A stretch of DNA of 61,915 bases from Candidatus Borkfalkia faecigallinarum (GTDB taxonomy: Bacteria; Bacillota; Clostridia; Christensenellales; Borkfalkiaceae): positions 1-61,915 of the forward strand of contig DXFD01000052.1 in NCBI GenBank assembly GCA_019114625.1, in the 5' to 3' direction. This document shows, piece after piece, positions 47,871-56,567 of the stretch (position 1 is its first letter; every line of letters begins with the position of its first letter). The notes below the pieces were generated by a model. It saw nothing but the letters and a program-made list of their open reading frames with translations. It was not told the origin of the DNA and searched no databases. A program made the translations under genes and the position numbers.

Positions 47871-50471
47871 TTATTTACCGTAATAGCACTTGAGATACAT
47901 TTCTTTGATCTCGGAAATGAGCGGGTAGCGGGGGTTCGCGCCGGTGCACTGGTCGTCGAACGCCTGCTCGCACATCTCGTCGAGGCGGTCGAGGAAGTTC
48001 TGCTCGTCCACGCCGTATTCCTTGATGGTCTTTTTGATGCCGACTTTCGCCTTCAGGTCCTCGATCGCCTTGATCAGGTTCTTGACCTTCGCGTCGTCGT
48101 CGCGGCCGCCCAGGCCGAGGAAGTCGGCGATCTCCGCATAGCGGTGCTTGGCCTGCGGGTATGCGTACTGCGGGAAGGTGCCCATCTTGGTGGGAACGTC
48201 CGCGCTGTTGAAGCGGATGACTTCGCTGATCATGAGGGCGTTGGCGATGCCGTGCGGGATGTGGTGGAACGCGCCCAGCTTATGCGCCATGGAATGGCAG
48301 ACGCCAAGGAATGCGTTCGCGAAGGCGATACCGGCCATGCAGGAGGCATCCGCCATCTTTTCGCGCGCTTCGGGGTCGTTGGCGCCGTTCTCGTACGAGC
48401 GGGGCAGGTACTGGAAGATGAGCTTGAGCGCGACGAGCGCTTCGCCGTCGGTGTACGGGGTCGCCATGATGGAAGCGTACGCTTCGAGGGCGTGCGTCAT
48501 CGCGTCGATACCCGTCGCAGCGGTAAGGCCGCGCGGCATGCTCATCATGAAGTCGGCGTCGATGATCGCCATCTTCGGGAGCAGCTCATAGTCTGCCAGA
48601 GGATACTTGATGCCCGTCGTCTCGTCGGTGATGACGGCGAACGGGGTGACTTCGGAACCGGTACCGGCGGACGTCGGGATGGCGATGAAGTACGCCTTTT
48701 CGCCCATCTTCGGGAAGGTGTAGACCCTCTTGCGGATGTCCATGAAGCGCATCGCCATGTCGAGGAAGTCCACTTCCGGATGCTCGTACAGCACCCACAT
48801 GATCTTGCCGGCGTCCATCGCGGAGCCGCCGCCGAGCGCGATGATCACGTCCGGCTGGAAGTCGGTCATCAGCTTCGCGCCTTCCTTCGCGCAGGCGAGG
48901 TTCGGGTCCGGAGCGACGTTGTAGAAGCAGGTATAACGGATGCCCATTTCGTCCAGTTTGTCGGTGATGGGCTTGATATAGTTGTTCTTGTACAGGAATT
49001 CGTCGGTGACGATGAAGGCGCGCTTCTTGTCCATGACGTTTTTCAGCTCGTCGAGGGCGACGGGCAGGCAGCCGCGCTTATGGTAAACTTTTTCAGGCAA
49101 TCTCAGCCACAACATATTTTCTTTCCTCTCCGCTAAGGTCTTGATGTTCAGAAGGTGCTTCACGCCGACGTTTTCCGAAACCGAGTTGCCGCCCCACGAG
49201 CCGCAGCCGAGGGTGAGCGAAGGGTTGAGTTTGAAGTTGTAGATGTCGCCGATCGCGCCCTGCGAGGAAGGCATATTGATGATCATGCGGCAGGTCTTCA
49301 TCGCTTCCTGCCACTTCGCGATCTTGTCCTTGCCCTTGACGACGTCGATGTGCAGGGATGCGGTGTGGCCGTAGCCGCCGTCCGCGATCAGGCGCTCGGC
49401 CTTGGCTACCGCCTCGTCAAAGTCCTTCGCGCGGTACAGCGCGAGCACCGGGGAGAGCTTTTCGTGCGCGAAAGCCTCTTCCAGCTCGACGCTCTCGACC
49501 TCGCCGATGAGGATCTTCGCCGTGTCGGGCACGGAGAAGCCGCAGATCTCGGCGATCTTCGGCGCGCGCTGGCCGACGATCTTGGCGTTGAGCGAGCCGT
49601 TGATGATCATCGTGCTGCGCACTTTATCCTTCTCCTCGTCGTTGAGGATATAGCAGCCGCGCTTGATGAACTCCGCCTTGACCGCGTCATAGACCGCGTC
49701 CTCCGCGATGACCGACTGCTCGGACGCGCAGATGAGGCCGTTGTCGAAGGTCTTGGAATGGATGATGGAGTTGACGGCGACGGTGACGTTGGCCGTCTCG
49801 TCGATGATGGCGGGGGTGTTGCCCGCGCCGACGCCGAGGGCGGGTTTGCCCGAGCTGTACGCGCTGCGGACCATGCCGGGGCCGCCCGTGGCGAGGATGA
49901 TGTCCGCCGTCTTCATCAGGGTGTTGGTCATTTCCAGCGAAGGCACGTCGATCCAGCCGATGATGCCCTCGGGCGCGCCCGCCTTGACGGCGGCTTCCAG
50001 GACGACCTTCGCCGCGGCGATGGTGCAGCCCTTGGCGCGCGGGTGCGGGGAGATGATGATGCCGTTGCGCGTCTTGAGGCAGATGAGCGTCTTGAAGATG
50101 GCCGTGGAGGTCGGGTTGGTGGTCGGGATGACCGCCGCGACGACGCCGATCGGCTCGGCGATCTTTTTGACGCCGAAGGAGGCGTCCTCTTCGATCACGC
50201 CGACCGTCTGCATATTCTTGTACTTGTTGTAGATATACTCGGCGGCATAGTGGTTTTTGATGACCTTGTCCTCCACGATGCCCATGCCGGTCTCCGCGAC
50301 TGCCATCTTTGCCAGAGGGATACGCTGGTTGTTGGCAGCGAGTGCGGCCGCCCGGAAGATCTTATCGACCTGTTCCTGGCTGTAGGTTGCGAAAATTTCC
50401 TGTGCTTTTCTGACCTGCTCGATCTTCCGCATCAATGCTTCGACCGAATCGACGATCTGTTCGTTGTCCAT
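47871..50471 (-). CDS. adhE: Bifunctional acetaldehyde-CoA / alcohol dehydrogenase
   Basis: 866 residues, full-length AdhE. The N-terminal aldehyde dehydrogenase half has the CoA-acylating nucleophile in NGLICASEQSV (near residue 247) and IPTTNPTSTAIFK; the C-terminal iron-dependent alcohol dehydrogenase half has GGGSAMDAGK and the metal-site lines HALEAYAS and CHSMAHKLGAFHHIPHG. It reduces acetyl-CoA to ethanol with two NADH and forms spirosomes in other bacteria. It lies 18 nt downstream of rex, the redox repressor that commonly controls it. Confidence 0.96.
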   Translation of the reverse strand: MDNEQIVDSVEALMRKIEQVRKAQEIFATYSQEQVDKIFRAAALAANNQRIPLAKMAVAETGMGIVEDKVIKNHYAAEYIYNKYKNMQTVGVIEEDASFGVKKIAEPIGVVAAVIPTTNPTSTAIFKTLICLKTRNGIIISPHPRAKGCTIAAAKVVLEAAVKAGAPEGIIGWIDVPSLEMTNTLMKTADIILATGGPGMVRSAYSSGKPALGVGAGNTPAIIDETANVTVAVNSIIHSKTFDNGLICASEQSVIAEDAVYDAVKAEFIKRGCYILNDEEKDKVRSTMIINGSLNAKIVGQRAPKIAEICGFSVPDTAKILIGEVESVELEEAFAHEKLSPVLALYRAKDFDEAVAKAERLIADGGYGHTASLHIDVVKGKDKIAKWQEAMKTCRMIINMPSSQGAIGDIYNFKLNPSLTLGCGSWGGNSVSENVGVKHLLNIKTLAERKENMLWLRLPEKVYHKRGCLPVALDELKNVMDKKRAFIVTDEFLYKNNYIKPITDKLDEMGIRYTCFYNVAPDPNLACAKEGAKLMTDFQPDVIIALGGGSAMDAGKIMWVLYEHPEVDFLDMAMRFMDIRKRVYTFPKMGEKAYFIAIPTSAGTGSEVTPFAVITDETTGIKYPLADYELLPKMAIIDADFMMSMPRGLTAATGIDAMTHALEAYASIMATPYTDGEALVALKLIFQYLPRSYENGANDPEAREKMADASCMAGIAFANAFLGVCHSMAHKLGAFHHIPHGIANALMISEVIRFNSADVPTKMGTFPQYAYPQAKHRYAEIADFLGLGGRDDDAKVKNLIKAIEDLKAKVGIKKTIKEYGVDEQNFLDRLDEMCEQAFDDQCTGANPRYPLISEIKEMYLKCYYGK

Positions 50472-50489
50472 GTGACCTTCTCCTTCAAA

Positions 50490-51146
50490 TTATTTTTCGT
50501 TGTTTAATATTTCAGCGAGGCGCTGGGACAGGATCGCGAGCGATGCCGCCATGTCCTCGTTTTTGACTGCGATGTTTTCGGGCAGAGACAGATGCACGGG
50601 CGCGAAGTTCCATACCGCCCTTACGCCCCCTTCCGCGAGCTCGTCCGCCACCTGCTGCGCCGCGGCCTTCGGCACCGCGATGATGCCGATGCGCACGTTC
50701 ATGCGCCGCACGAGATGCTGCAGCTCCCGCACGTCGTACACGCGCACGCCGCCGATCTGCCTGCCGATGCGGGCGGGGTCGCAGTCGAACGCGGCGACGA
50801 TGTTCAGCCCGTAATTCTTGAACCCGTCGTAGCCGACCAGCGCGCTGCCCAATCCCCCCGCGCCGACGAGCACGGCGTCGGAGACGTTGTCGTACCCGAG
50901 GAGGCGGTCGATGTCCGCGATCAGATCCCCGACGTCAAACCCCAGCTTGGGCTTGCCCGCCGCGGAACTGATGGCGGCAAGGTCCTTGCGCACCTGCACG
51001 GCGCTCAGATGCAGCGCCTCGGCGATGGCCGTGGAGGAGACCGTCCGCTCCCCTTCCGCCTTCTTCTCCGTCAGATACCGGTGGTACGCGGGCAGACGGC
51101 CGATCGTGGCTTTGGAGATGTTCGCCATTTCTTTGTTGTTGCCCAT
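50490..51146 (-). CDS. rex: Redox-sensing transcriptional repressor Rex
   Basis: 218 residues: an N-terminal winged helix (ATIGRLPAYHRYLTEKKAEG, VRKDLA) and a Rossmann domain with the NAD-binding line VGAGGLGSALV, then NFAPVHL near the C-terminus. Rex binds DNA when NAD exceeds NADH and releases it when NADH accumulates. GGAAGGGCGGAAC precedes the ATG. It heads the rex-adhE-kinase operon, so it probably regulates its own transcript. Confidence 0.95.
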   Translation of the reverse strand: MGNNKEMANISKATIGRLPAYHRYLTEKKAEGERTVSSTAIAEALHLSAVQVRKDLAAISSAAGKPKLGFDVGDLIADIDRLLGYDNVSDAVLVGAGGLGSALVGYDGFKNYGLNIVAAFDCDPARIGRQIGGVRVYDVRELQHLVRRMNVRIGIIAVPKAAAQQVADELAEGGVRAVWNFAPVHLSLPENIAVKNEDMAASLAILSQRLAEILNNEK

Positions 51147-51162
51147 GTTCCGCCCTTCCGAT

Positions 51163-51200
51163 AATCGATATTTTTTTATTGATATCTTTTTATCGATAAA
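51163..51200. promoter_or_regulatory. Three TATCRAT direct repeats at 14-bp spacing (candidate Rex operator)
   Basis: On the minus strand TATCGAT, TATCAAT and TATCGAT recur with exactly 14-bp spacing, linked by A-rich heptamers, directly after the -10 box. The first is part of a 14-bp palindrome TTTTATCGATAAAA. This differs from the usual Rex site TTGTTAA..TTAACAA, so the link to Rex is inferred from position only. Confidence 0.45.
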
Positions 51201-51229
51201 ATAATAGCAGATATGCGGCCGGTTGTCAA
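51201..51229 (-). promoter_or_regulatory. rex-adhE proximal promoter
   Basis: Consensus TTGACA (51229-51224), 17 nt, TATTAT (51206-51201) with TGC extension. Confidence 0.82.
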
Positions 51230-51319
51230 ATGCTGAAAATATTTTTTTGAAAAGGCTCGATTTTTATGAATGCGCACGCATTTTGTGCGTTTTTGACATA
51301 CGAAGCAGTCTACACTTTT

Positions 51320-51348
51320 ATGATACCACGCTTTTACAAACTTTTCAA
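51320..51348 (-). promoter_or_regulatory. Possible distal rex promoter
   Basis: TTGAAA (51348-51343), 17 nt, TATCAT (51325-51320) with TGG extension, also reading toward rex, about 120 bp upstream of the proximal promoter. Confidence 0.55.
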
Positions 51349-51413
51349 CCGTTTGGCGAAAAAAATCCGCCGAAATCTCTTCCGGCGGCGAGGCGGCCCC
51401 GCACGGGGCGCCG

Positions 51414-52313
51414 CTATTTTGTGAAGTCTTCGATGATCGAGCGGACGATCTCCTCCGCCTCGGCGCAGATGCGCGCCTCCTCGCCCTGCGGCGTGGAACC
51501 GGCGCGCGCGTTGCGGCTCTTGGCGATGCGCGCCCGCACGAAGCGGTTGGTGCAGACGGCCAGCACGACCAAAAGCACCAGCGCGACGGCGAGGCAGACC
51601 ACGGCGGGGATGAGGATCTGCAAGCCGGGCACGAGGTTGATCAGCCCCGCGAGGACGCCGCCCGCGACGGCGAACGCCGCAAACAGCAGCAGGACCGCCG
51701 CGAACAGGCGGAGGGCGACGCGGTATTCCCGCCGGACGGCGGGGCGCGCCTCGGCGCGGATGCGCTCGTCCTCGGCGTTGAGCCGCTCCTGACGCACGGC
51801 GTAATCCTCCGCGCGGCGCTCCAGCCCGGGGACGTAGCGCGCGGCGATGGCGGCGCGCTCCTCCGGCTTCATGCGGCGCAGCGCCTTGTCGTACGCCTGC
51901 TGGCAGTCGTAGATGGCGGAAAAATCGGTGAAGTCGCGCGTCTGCACGCGCACCACGCCGAACCACGGACGCCAGTCCGCGCCGTACAGCGCGCCGCTGT
52001 CCAGGTACTTTTCCCCGGCGGCGTCCAGCTCGCCCGCGGCGTACAGCTCTTCCGCCTCCTCGTACAGGCGGCGGGCACGGGCGCGGCGGTCCTCCCGCTC
52101 GGCGGCATACCCCGCCTCGGCCTCCGCGGGCGCGACGAACGTCGCCCCGCCCGCGGCTCCCTCGCCCGCCTTGTCCTGCGGCAGGGGAAAGTCGGGGACG
52201 TCGACGATGATCTCGTCGGGCGAGCCCTCTTCGGCGGGCAGGATGCCCCTATTCTTGCGCAGACGGATCTTGCCGTCGGCGCTGTCGTCCAGATCCAGTT
52301 CTCTCTCTTCCAT
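51414..52313 (-). CDS. Membrane protein of unknown function with acidic N-terminus
   Basis: 299 residues. An acidic N-terminal third (ELDLDDSADGK, DEIIVDVPDFPLP) is followed by a helical TPR-like stretch (ARARRLYEEAEELYAAGELDAAGEKYLDSG) and two adjacent membrane segments (about 205-255), then a short cytoplasmic tail. No family is recognised with confidence. The ATG overlaps the ispE stop (TAATG), with GGAGGAATA upstream. The gene ends in TAG. It is cotranscribed with ispE. Confidence 0.72.
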   Translation of the reverse strand: MEERELDLDDSADGKIRLRKNRGILPAEEGSPDEIIVDVPDFPLPQDKAGEGAAGGATFVAPAEAEAGYAAEREDRRARARRLYEEAEELYAAGELDAAGEKYLDSGALYGADWRPWFGVVRVQTRDFTDFSAIYDCQQAYDKALRRMKPEERAAIAARYVPGLERRAEDYAVRQERLNAEDERIRAEARPAVRREYRVALRLFAAVLLLFAAFAVAGGVLAGLINLVPGLQILIPAVVCLAVALVLLVVLAVCTNRFVRARIAKSRNARAGSTPQGEEARICAEAEEIVRSIIEDFTK

Positions 52314-53242
52314 TATTCCTCCGTTTTGTCTTGCCCGGACGCCTGCCCGAGCGCAAAGGGATTGGGCAGAACGCGCCGCCTCTCGCCCGGTACGAGCGTA
52401 TGCACGACGCGCGCGCGCATCTTCCCCTTCCAACGGCTGTGCGCCCAGCGGCACAGCTCTTCGCTCTCGAACAGCGCGAACACGGCGCTGCCCGAGCCCG
52501 TCACCGCGTACGCGGCGGGGGAAAAGGATGCGGCGGCCTCCAGCGCCGCGGCGACTTCCGCGTTCAGCTCGCACGCGGGCCGCTGCAGCGCGTTGTAGAC
52601 GTTGGCTGCCACCCCGCCGAAGTCGCCCGCCTGCAGGGCGGAGGCGAGCCGCGCGCTGTCCGCGCGGAGCGGGTCGGGCGCGGCGTCGTAGCGGCGGTAA
52701 CACTCCGCCGTGGAGACGGGGCTCGCGGGCAGGAACAAAAGCATGTCGTAGCGGCGGGGAGAGGCGAGCGGCTGCACGCGCGTGCCGCGCCCGCTCAGGC
52801 GGGCGAACCCGCCGCCGAGCATATAGCCGGTATCGCTGCCCAGCCCGTCCGCGAGCGCCTTGAGCGCCGCGCGGTCGCCGACCCCGTATAACTTTGCCAG
52901 CGCGTTGAGCACGCCCGCGGCGTCCGCCGAGGAGCCGCCCAGCCCCGCGCCGACGGGGATATCCTTGTCGATCTCGATATCCGCGCCCCGGCTGCCGAAC
53001 GCCGCGACGAACGCTTCGCCCGCGCGGACGGCGTGGTTGCGCTCGGGCGGGATGCGCTCGCTCCCGCAGCCGCGCATATAGACGTTGATCCGCTCGTCCC
53101 GACGGGCGCGCACGCGCACGGCATCGCACAGATCGATGCTCGCGACGACGCTGTCGATGGCGTGATAGCCCCCCTGCACGCCGGATATGTTCAGCGACAG
53201 GTTGACTTTGGCATAGCTTTTGACGGTAACGGAATACACCAT
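52313..53242 (-). CDS. ispE: 4-diphosphocytidyl-2-C-methyl-D-erythritol kinase
   Basis: 309-residue GHMP kinase of the MEP isoprenoid pathway. N-terminal SYAKVNLSLNI with the conserved Lys, ATP loop PVGAGLGGSSADAAG and C-terminal VTGSGSAVFALF. ispE lies near sipL and veg as in several Clostridia. The start at 53242 gives the family N-terminus with GCGAGG upstream. The last 20 or so residues are extra. Confidence 0.94.
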   Translation of the reverse strand: MVYSVTVKSYAKVNLSLNISGVQGGYHAIDSVVASIDLCDAVRVRARRDERINVYMRGCGSERIPPERNHAVRAGEAFVAAFGSRGADIEIDKDIPVGAGLGGSSADAAGVLNALAKLYGVGDRAALKALADGLGSDTGYMLGGGFARLSGRGTRVQPLASPRRYDMLLFLPASPVSTAECYRRYDAAPDPLRADSARLASALQAGDFGGVAANVYNALQRPACELNAEVAAALEAAASFSPAAYAVTGSGSAVFALFESEELCRWAHSRWKGKMRARVVHTLVPGERRRVLPNPFALGQASGQDKTEE

Positions 53243-53271
53243 GCGCCTCGCGGGAATGTTCTTACAGTATT

Positions 53272-53300
53272 ATAGCATGATTTTCCGAAAAAGTAAACGT
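53272..53300 (-). promoter_or_regulatory. ispE promoter
   Basis: TATAAT with TGC extension (about 53275-53270 region) and TTTACT 17 nt upstream, about 30 nt before the start codon. Confidence 0.6.
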
Positions 53301-53350
53301 CGGGCCGCGCCATTCGGTGAAAGATTTATGAGAAAGGGGCAAAAAGCGCG

Positions 53351-53501
53351 CGCTCTCCGCCGCGGCGCGCAAAAAAACGGGGCGGCGCGGACCGCGGGAT
53401 GCGAACAGACGGGCGGCGCGGGCCGCAAGACGGGAACGGGCGGACCCGCCGCCGCGGCGGCGGCAGGTGCGCTCTCCGCCGCGGCGCGCAAAAAAACGGG
53501 G
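53351..53501. repeat. Pair of 32-bp direct repeats 119 bp apart
   Basis: Identical 32-bp copies at 53351-53382 and 53470-53501, each with a GC palindrome (CGCCGCGGCG) followed by a run of seven A. The whole spacer 53243-53539 holds no gene. Confidence 0.85.
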
Positions 53502-53539
53502 CGCTCGGCTCCCCGCCGGATGCCCCGCATCCCTCTCCT

Positions 53540-54175
53540 TTAGCGGACGTGTACCCCGAACGCCGCGCAGAAGGCGCAGAATCCGCCCGCATCCCCGACC
53601 GTGAAGGCGTCCTCGGCGACGATGTTCGCCTGCTGTTTGGCGAGATAAATGACGACGTAGCCGCGGCGGCGCTCCAGCGCATAGAGGGAGGCGATCTCCC
53701 TCCAGACGGTCGAGATCGGCGCGCCGCCCCGCGTCAGATACATGCAGAGGCGCTCCCCCTCGACGCGAATGCCGATGCGCGTGCCCGGCTGCGCGAGGCT
53801 GCGGGCGGAGCGGCGGCTCAAAAAGAAAACCGAACACCCGACCGCCGGCCCCGCGACGAGCCCGACGGCGAGGCAGACGATGCCGACGACGAGATTTCTT
53901 TCCAAAAGCCCGAAGAACAGCGCGAACGCGACGCCCGCCAGAAAGGCGGTGACGCCCACCATGACGGCGAGGCGGAAGGAGACCGCGTCCGAGGCGACGT
54001 CCGCCGCCCGCTCGTCGAAGGGGCACTCCGCCGCAAAGGCCACCGCCCGGGGCGCGGCCTCTCCCGCTCGCTCCACCCGTTCGTAAGCCTGATTTTCCGC
54101 CCGCTCCGATCCTTCGACGGCGGGCTCTCCCGCACTTTCCGGCCGCGCGGGCGCCCTGTTTTCCGCATCCGCCAT
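53540..54175 (-). CDS. Membrane protein with C-terminal YcxB-like domain, unknown function
   Basis: 211 residues. After an acidic Ala/Glu-rich N-terminus there are two membrane segments (about 72-95 and 97-120, typical of YcxB-like proteins), then a beta-rich soluble domain (RIGIRVEGERLCMYLTRGG ... YVVIYLAKQQANIVAEDAF). The start at 54175 has GGAGGAAAACAGTC upstream. It lies between sipL and ispE on the same strand, 64 nt downstream of sipL. The role is unknown. Confidence 0.75.
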   Translation of the reverse strand: MADAENRAPARPESAGEPAVEGSERAENQAYERVERAGEAAPRAVAFAAECPFDERAADVASDAVSFRLAVMVGVTAFLAGVAFALFFGLLERNLVVGIVCLAVGLVAGPAVGCSVFFLSRRSARSLAQPGTRIGIRVEGERLCMYLTRGGAPISTVWREIASLYALERRRGYVVIYLAKQQANIVAEDAFTVGDAGGFCAFCAAFGVHVR

Positions 54176-54239
54176 GACTGTTTTCCTCCGTTTTTTTACA
54201 GTATAGCACAAGCGGAGGGAAAAGGCAAGGGAACGGCGG

Positions 54240-55733
54240 TCATTGCTCCTTCCGCCGCCAGAGGATGATGCGCTCGCCGCCCGCGAGCGGGAAGGAGAGG
54301 CCGGGCGCGGCGGCGCCGATCTCTTCGGGCGGGCGGTCCAACTTTTTGGCGACCTGCCAGAGGGTGTCGCCCGCGGCGGGGAAGAAGACGGTCACGGCGC
54401 CCGCGGCTTCATCCGCGGGCGCGCCGACGGCGAGGTCGGAAACGTACTCCCCTTCTTCCGACCCGTACAGGGTGACGAACAGTTTGAGCGAACCCTCCGC
54501 CTCCGGCTCGCCGCGGCGGCGGACGGACACGCCGCAGCAGAGGGCGGTGACGACGGCGCGGTCCCCCGCCCGGGCGCGGTCGCTGCGGACGGGGAAGGCG
54601 AAGGGCAGGCTGACGCGCGCGCTCGCGGGGGCGCCCTCCGCGTCCCTGCCGAACACGACGGCGTCCAGCACCCCCTCGCAGGCGACCGAGCCGTCCGAAA
54701 CGGTGGCGGCGATCTGCACGCCGCACAGCGCCGCCGCCTGCAGCGCCTCGGCGAGCGGGCCGTCCGACGCGGCGCTGCCCGACACCCGCTCCGCCGCCGT
54801 GAAGGCGCAGACGGGCTCCTCCGCCGAGACCTTGCCGCGCACGGGCGCGCTCCCGAAGCCGGGGCAGAAGGCGTCGCGCGGCATGAGCACCTCTTCCGCG
54901 CGGTACACCCTGCCCGCGACGCGCAGCTCGATGCGGGCGAGGATGCGGCAGCGGCCGTGCTCCTCGTCGCAGGTCGCGGAGAGGTTGGCGGAGACCACCT
55001 CGGCGCGGGCGTCGCAGGGCAGCCCGCCCGCCGCTTCGTCGCAGGGGATCTCGGCGCGGAAGGGGATCAGCCGCTCGTAGGAGACGACCTCGTTCTCCCC
55101 CTCCTTTTTGGCGAGGACGGAGAGGTTCACCTCGCCTGCGACGTCCAGACTGCCCGGCTCGGCGACGACGCGGGACAGGCACACCTGCTCGCTGTGCAGG
55201 AGGATGTCGCCGACGTAATCGGTCTCAAATTCCTCCTCCTGCGCGAAGACGCCCTCGCAGGGGAAGGTGCGCACGACGCGCACGGGGCTGCGGTCGCACA
55301 CGACCCCGTCGCCGCCGGAGAGATAGCGCAGCTGCACGGGCGCGTACAGCGCGATGTCCGCCGTGACGATCGCGGAGAGGATGAGCGAGCGCCCCTCGAG
55401 GCGGTACTCCGCCTTTTCGACGTGCAGGGCGACCTCCGCCCGCTGCGCGGGGGCGGCGTCCTCGCAGGGGGCGCGGTGGGAAAACTCCGCCCCCCGCTCC
55501 ACCCCCGCGACGGAGCCGTCCGGCGAGGCGAGGACGGCGGAGAAAAAGAGCTTGCCGCCGTAGCGGACCTCCCCCGAGAGCACCTCCGCGCCGCCGTACA
55601 CGACGCGCGGCGAAAGCGCGAGCAGGCGGTCGTCCGCCCGCCCCTCCAGGCGGCACTCGACGATGGACTGCGCGCGCAGGACGGGGCCGCGGGCGGTATA
55701 TTCGTACGTTTCGTATTGCGGGCTGACTGACAT
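54240..55733 (-). CDS. sipL: SipL-like SPOCS/LysM spore-coat protein
   Basis: 497 residues: repeated SPOCS (DUF3794) beta-domains over residues 1-440 (for example VNLSVLAKKEGENEVVSYE with IPFRAEI, and FAFPVRSDRARAG) and a C-terminal LysM domain (FFPAAGDTLWQVAKKLD). In Clostridioides SipL uses the LysM to bind SpoIVA and is essential for coat localisation; it is encoded near ispE there too. Together with spoVM this gives two partners of the same coat-anchoring system in one window. ATG 55733 has GGAGG 10 nt upstream; an in-frame GTG lies two codons earlier. It is divergent from veg. Confidence 0.87.
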   Translation of the reverse strand: MSVSPQYETYEYTARGPVLRAQSIVECRLEGRADDRLLALSPRVVYGGAEVLSGEVRYGGKLFFSAVLASPDGSVAGVERGAEFSHRAPCEDAAPAQRAEVALHVEKAEYRLEGRSLILSAIVTADIALYAPVQLRYLSGGDGVVCDRSPVRVVRTFPCEGVFAQEEEFETDYVGDILLHSEQVCLSRVVAEPGSLDVAGEVNLSVLAKKEGENEVVSYERLIPFRAEIPCDEAAGGLPCDARAEVVSANLSATCDEEHGRCRILARIELRVAGRVYRAEEVLMPRDAFCPGFGSAPVRGKVSAEEPVCAFTAAERVSGSAASDGPLAEALQAAALCGVQIAATVSDGSVACEGVLDAVVFGRDAEGAPASARVSLPFAFPVRSDRARAGDRAVVTALCCGVSVRRRGEPEAEGSLKLFVTLYGSEEGEYVSDLAVGAPADEAAGAVTVFFPAAGDTLWQVAKKLDRPPEEIGAAAPGLSFPLAGGERIILWRRKEQ

Positions 55734-55859
55734 GGACACAGCACCTCCGATGCTTTTTCTCTTTCATCGTATGCCGCGCCCGCCCCGATTATGACGCTTT
55801 TCCTCCGCCGCCGTTCGCCCGTCTTCGGGCAGGGACGCCGCTTCCGCTTTCGGAAGCGC

Positions 55860-56030
55860 TCTCCTCTCGCTCTGCCTGTCTTTCGGGGGATGCGCTCCCC
55901 GTTCGCCCCTCTTTCCTGTCGGGAGATGCGCTCCCCGTTCGCCCCTCTTTCCGGTCAAGGGGGGATGCGCTCCCCGTTCGCCCCGCCTGTCTTTCGGGGA
56001 GATGCGCTCCCTTTTGCTTCCGCCGCGTAT
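55860..56030. repeat. Tandem array between sipL and veg
   Basis: The phrase GATGCGCTCCC, mostly continuing CGTTCGCCCC, recurs four times (near 55889, 55926, 55966 and 56002) with linkers of 15-20 bp built on CTTTC and CGGG. It covers the space where both divergent promoters should lie; a possible -10 (TATAAC) for veg is at about 56029. Confidence 0.8.
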
Positions 56031-56062
56031 AACGGGCGGAAAAGAGGGCAAACTAACCGTAC

Positions 56063-56102
56063 AGGAGGCGCCCCCGCCCGCGCGCGGGGGCGGACAGACG
56101 AT
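56063..56102 (+). promoter_or_regulatory. veg Shine-Dalgarno set apart by a hairpin
   Basis: AGGAGG (56063-56068) lies 34 nt before the veg ATG, too far to work directly. A perfect 9-bp stem (56069-56077 with 56084-56092) lies exactly between; folding it leaves 10 nt between SD and ATG. Confidence 0.55.
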
Positions 56103-56363
56103 ATGATCCGACCCCGCAACGACATCAACGCCGTCAAGGCGCAGATCCGCCGCTTCCGCGACCGGCCCGTGCGCGTCCACGTCAACCTCGGGCGCAACAA
56201 GTGCGCCGACTTTACGGGCAGGCTGACGGGCATCTACCCCGCCCTGTTCACCGTCCGCCCCGACGACGCCGCCTACCGCGGCAAGACGGCGTGGTCCTAC
56301 GCGGAGATCCTGTGCGGCAGCGTGCAGGTGCGCCCCGCCGCAGCCATGCCGCCCCGCGCCTGA
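56103..56363 (+). CDS. veg: Veg-family protein
   Basis: 86 residues. The line VHVNLGRNKCADFTGRLTGIYPALFTVRP and AWSYAEILCGSVQV match Veg (DUF1021), an SH3-like small protein highly expressed in Bacillus, where it affects biofilm formation and spore outgrowth. In Bacillus veg lies just upstream of ispE; here it is divergent from the sipL-ispE genes. Unusual ribosome site upstream (separate entry). A 17-bp tandem duplication starts at its stop codon. Confidence 0.85.
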   Translation: MIRPRNDINAVKAQIRRFRDRPVRVHVNLGRNKCADFTGRLTGIYPALFTVRPDDAAYRGKTAWSYAEILCGSVQVRPAAAMPPRA

Positions 56364-56500
56364 CCCGAAAGCGCGCCCGACCCGAAAGCGCACCCGCCGC
56401 AAAGAGCGCCCCGGGCGCGGGGGATACGCCCGCCGCAAGGAACGCCCCGGGCGCGGGGGATACGCCCGACAAGGAGCGCCCCGGGCGCGGAGGGCGCGCG
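56358..56500. repeat. Tandem arrays starting at the veg stop codon
   Basis: First a 17-bp unit twice (56358-56374 containing the TGA stop, and 56375-56391), then a unit of 34-36 bp three times (56404-56439, 56440-56473, 56474 onward) built on CGCCCCGGGCGCGG. Confidence 0.88.
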
Positions 56501-56509
56501 GCGGACGCA

Positions 56510-56545
56510 AAAGCCGCCCGCAGCCGTTTGGCTGCGGGCGGCTCG
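56510..56545. terminator. Bidirectional terminator between veg and the zinc-ribbon gene
   Basis: A 14-bp GC stem closing on GTTT; the plus-strand side is followed by CTCGTATTTCATTTTTT. Confidence 0.7.
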
Positions 56546-56567
56546 TATTTCATTTTTTCCGCGGCGA

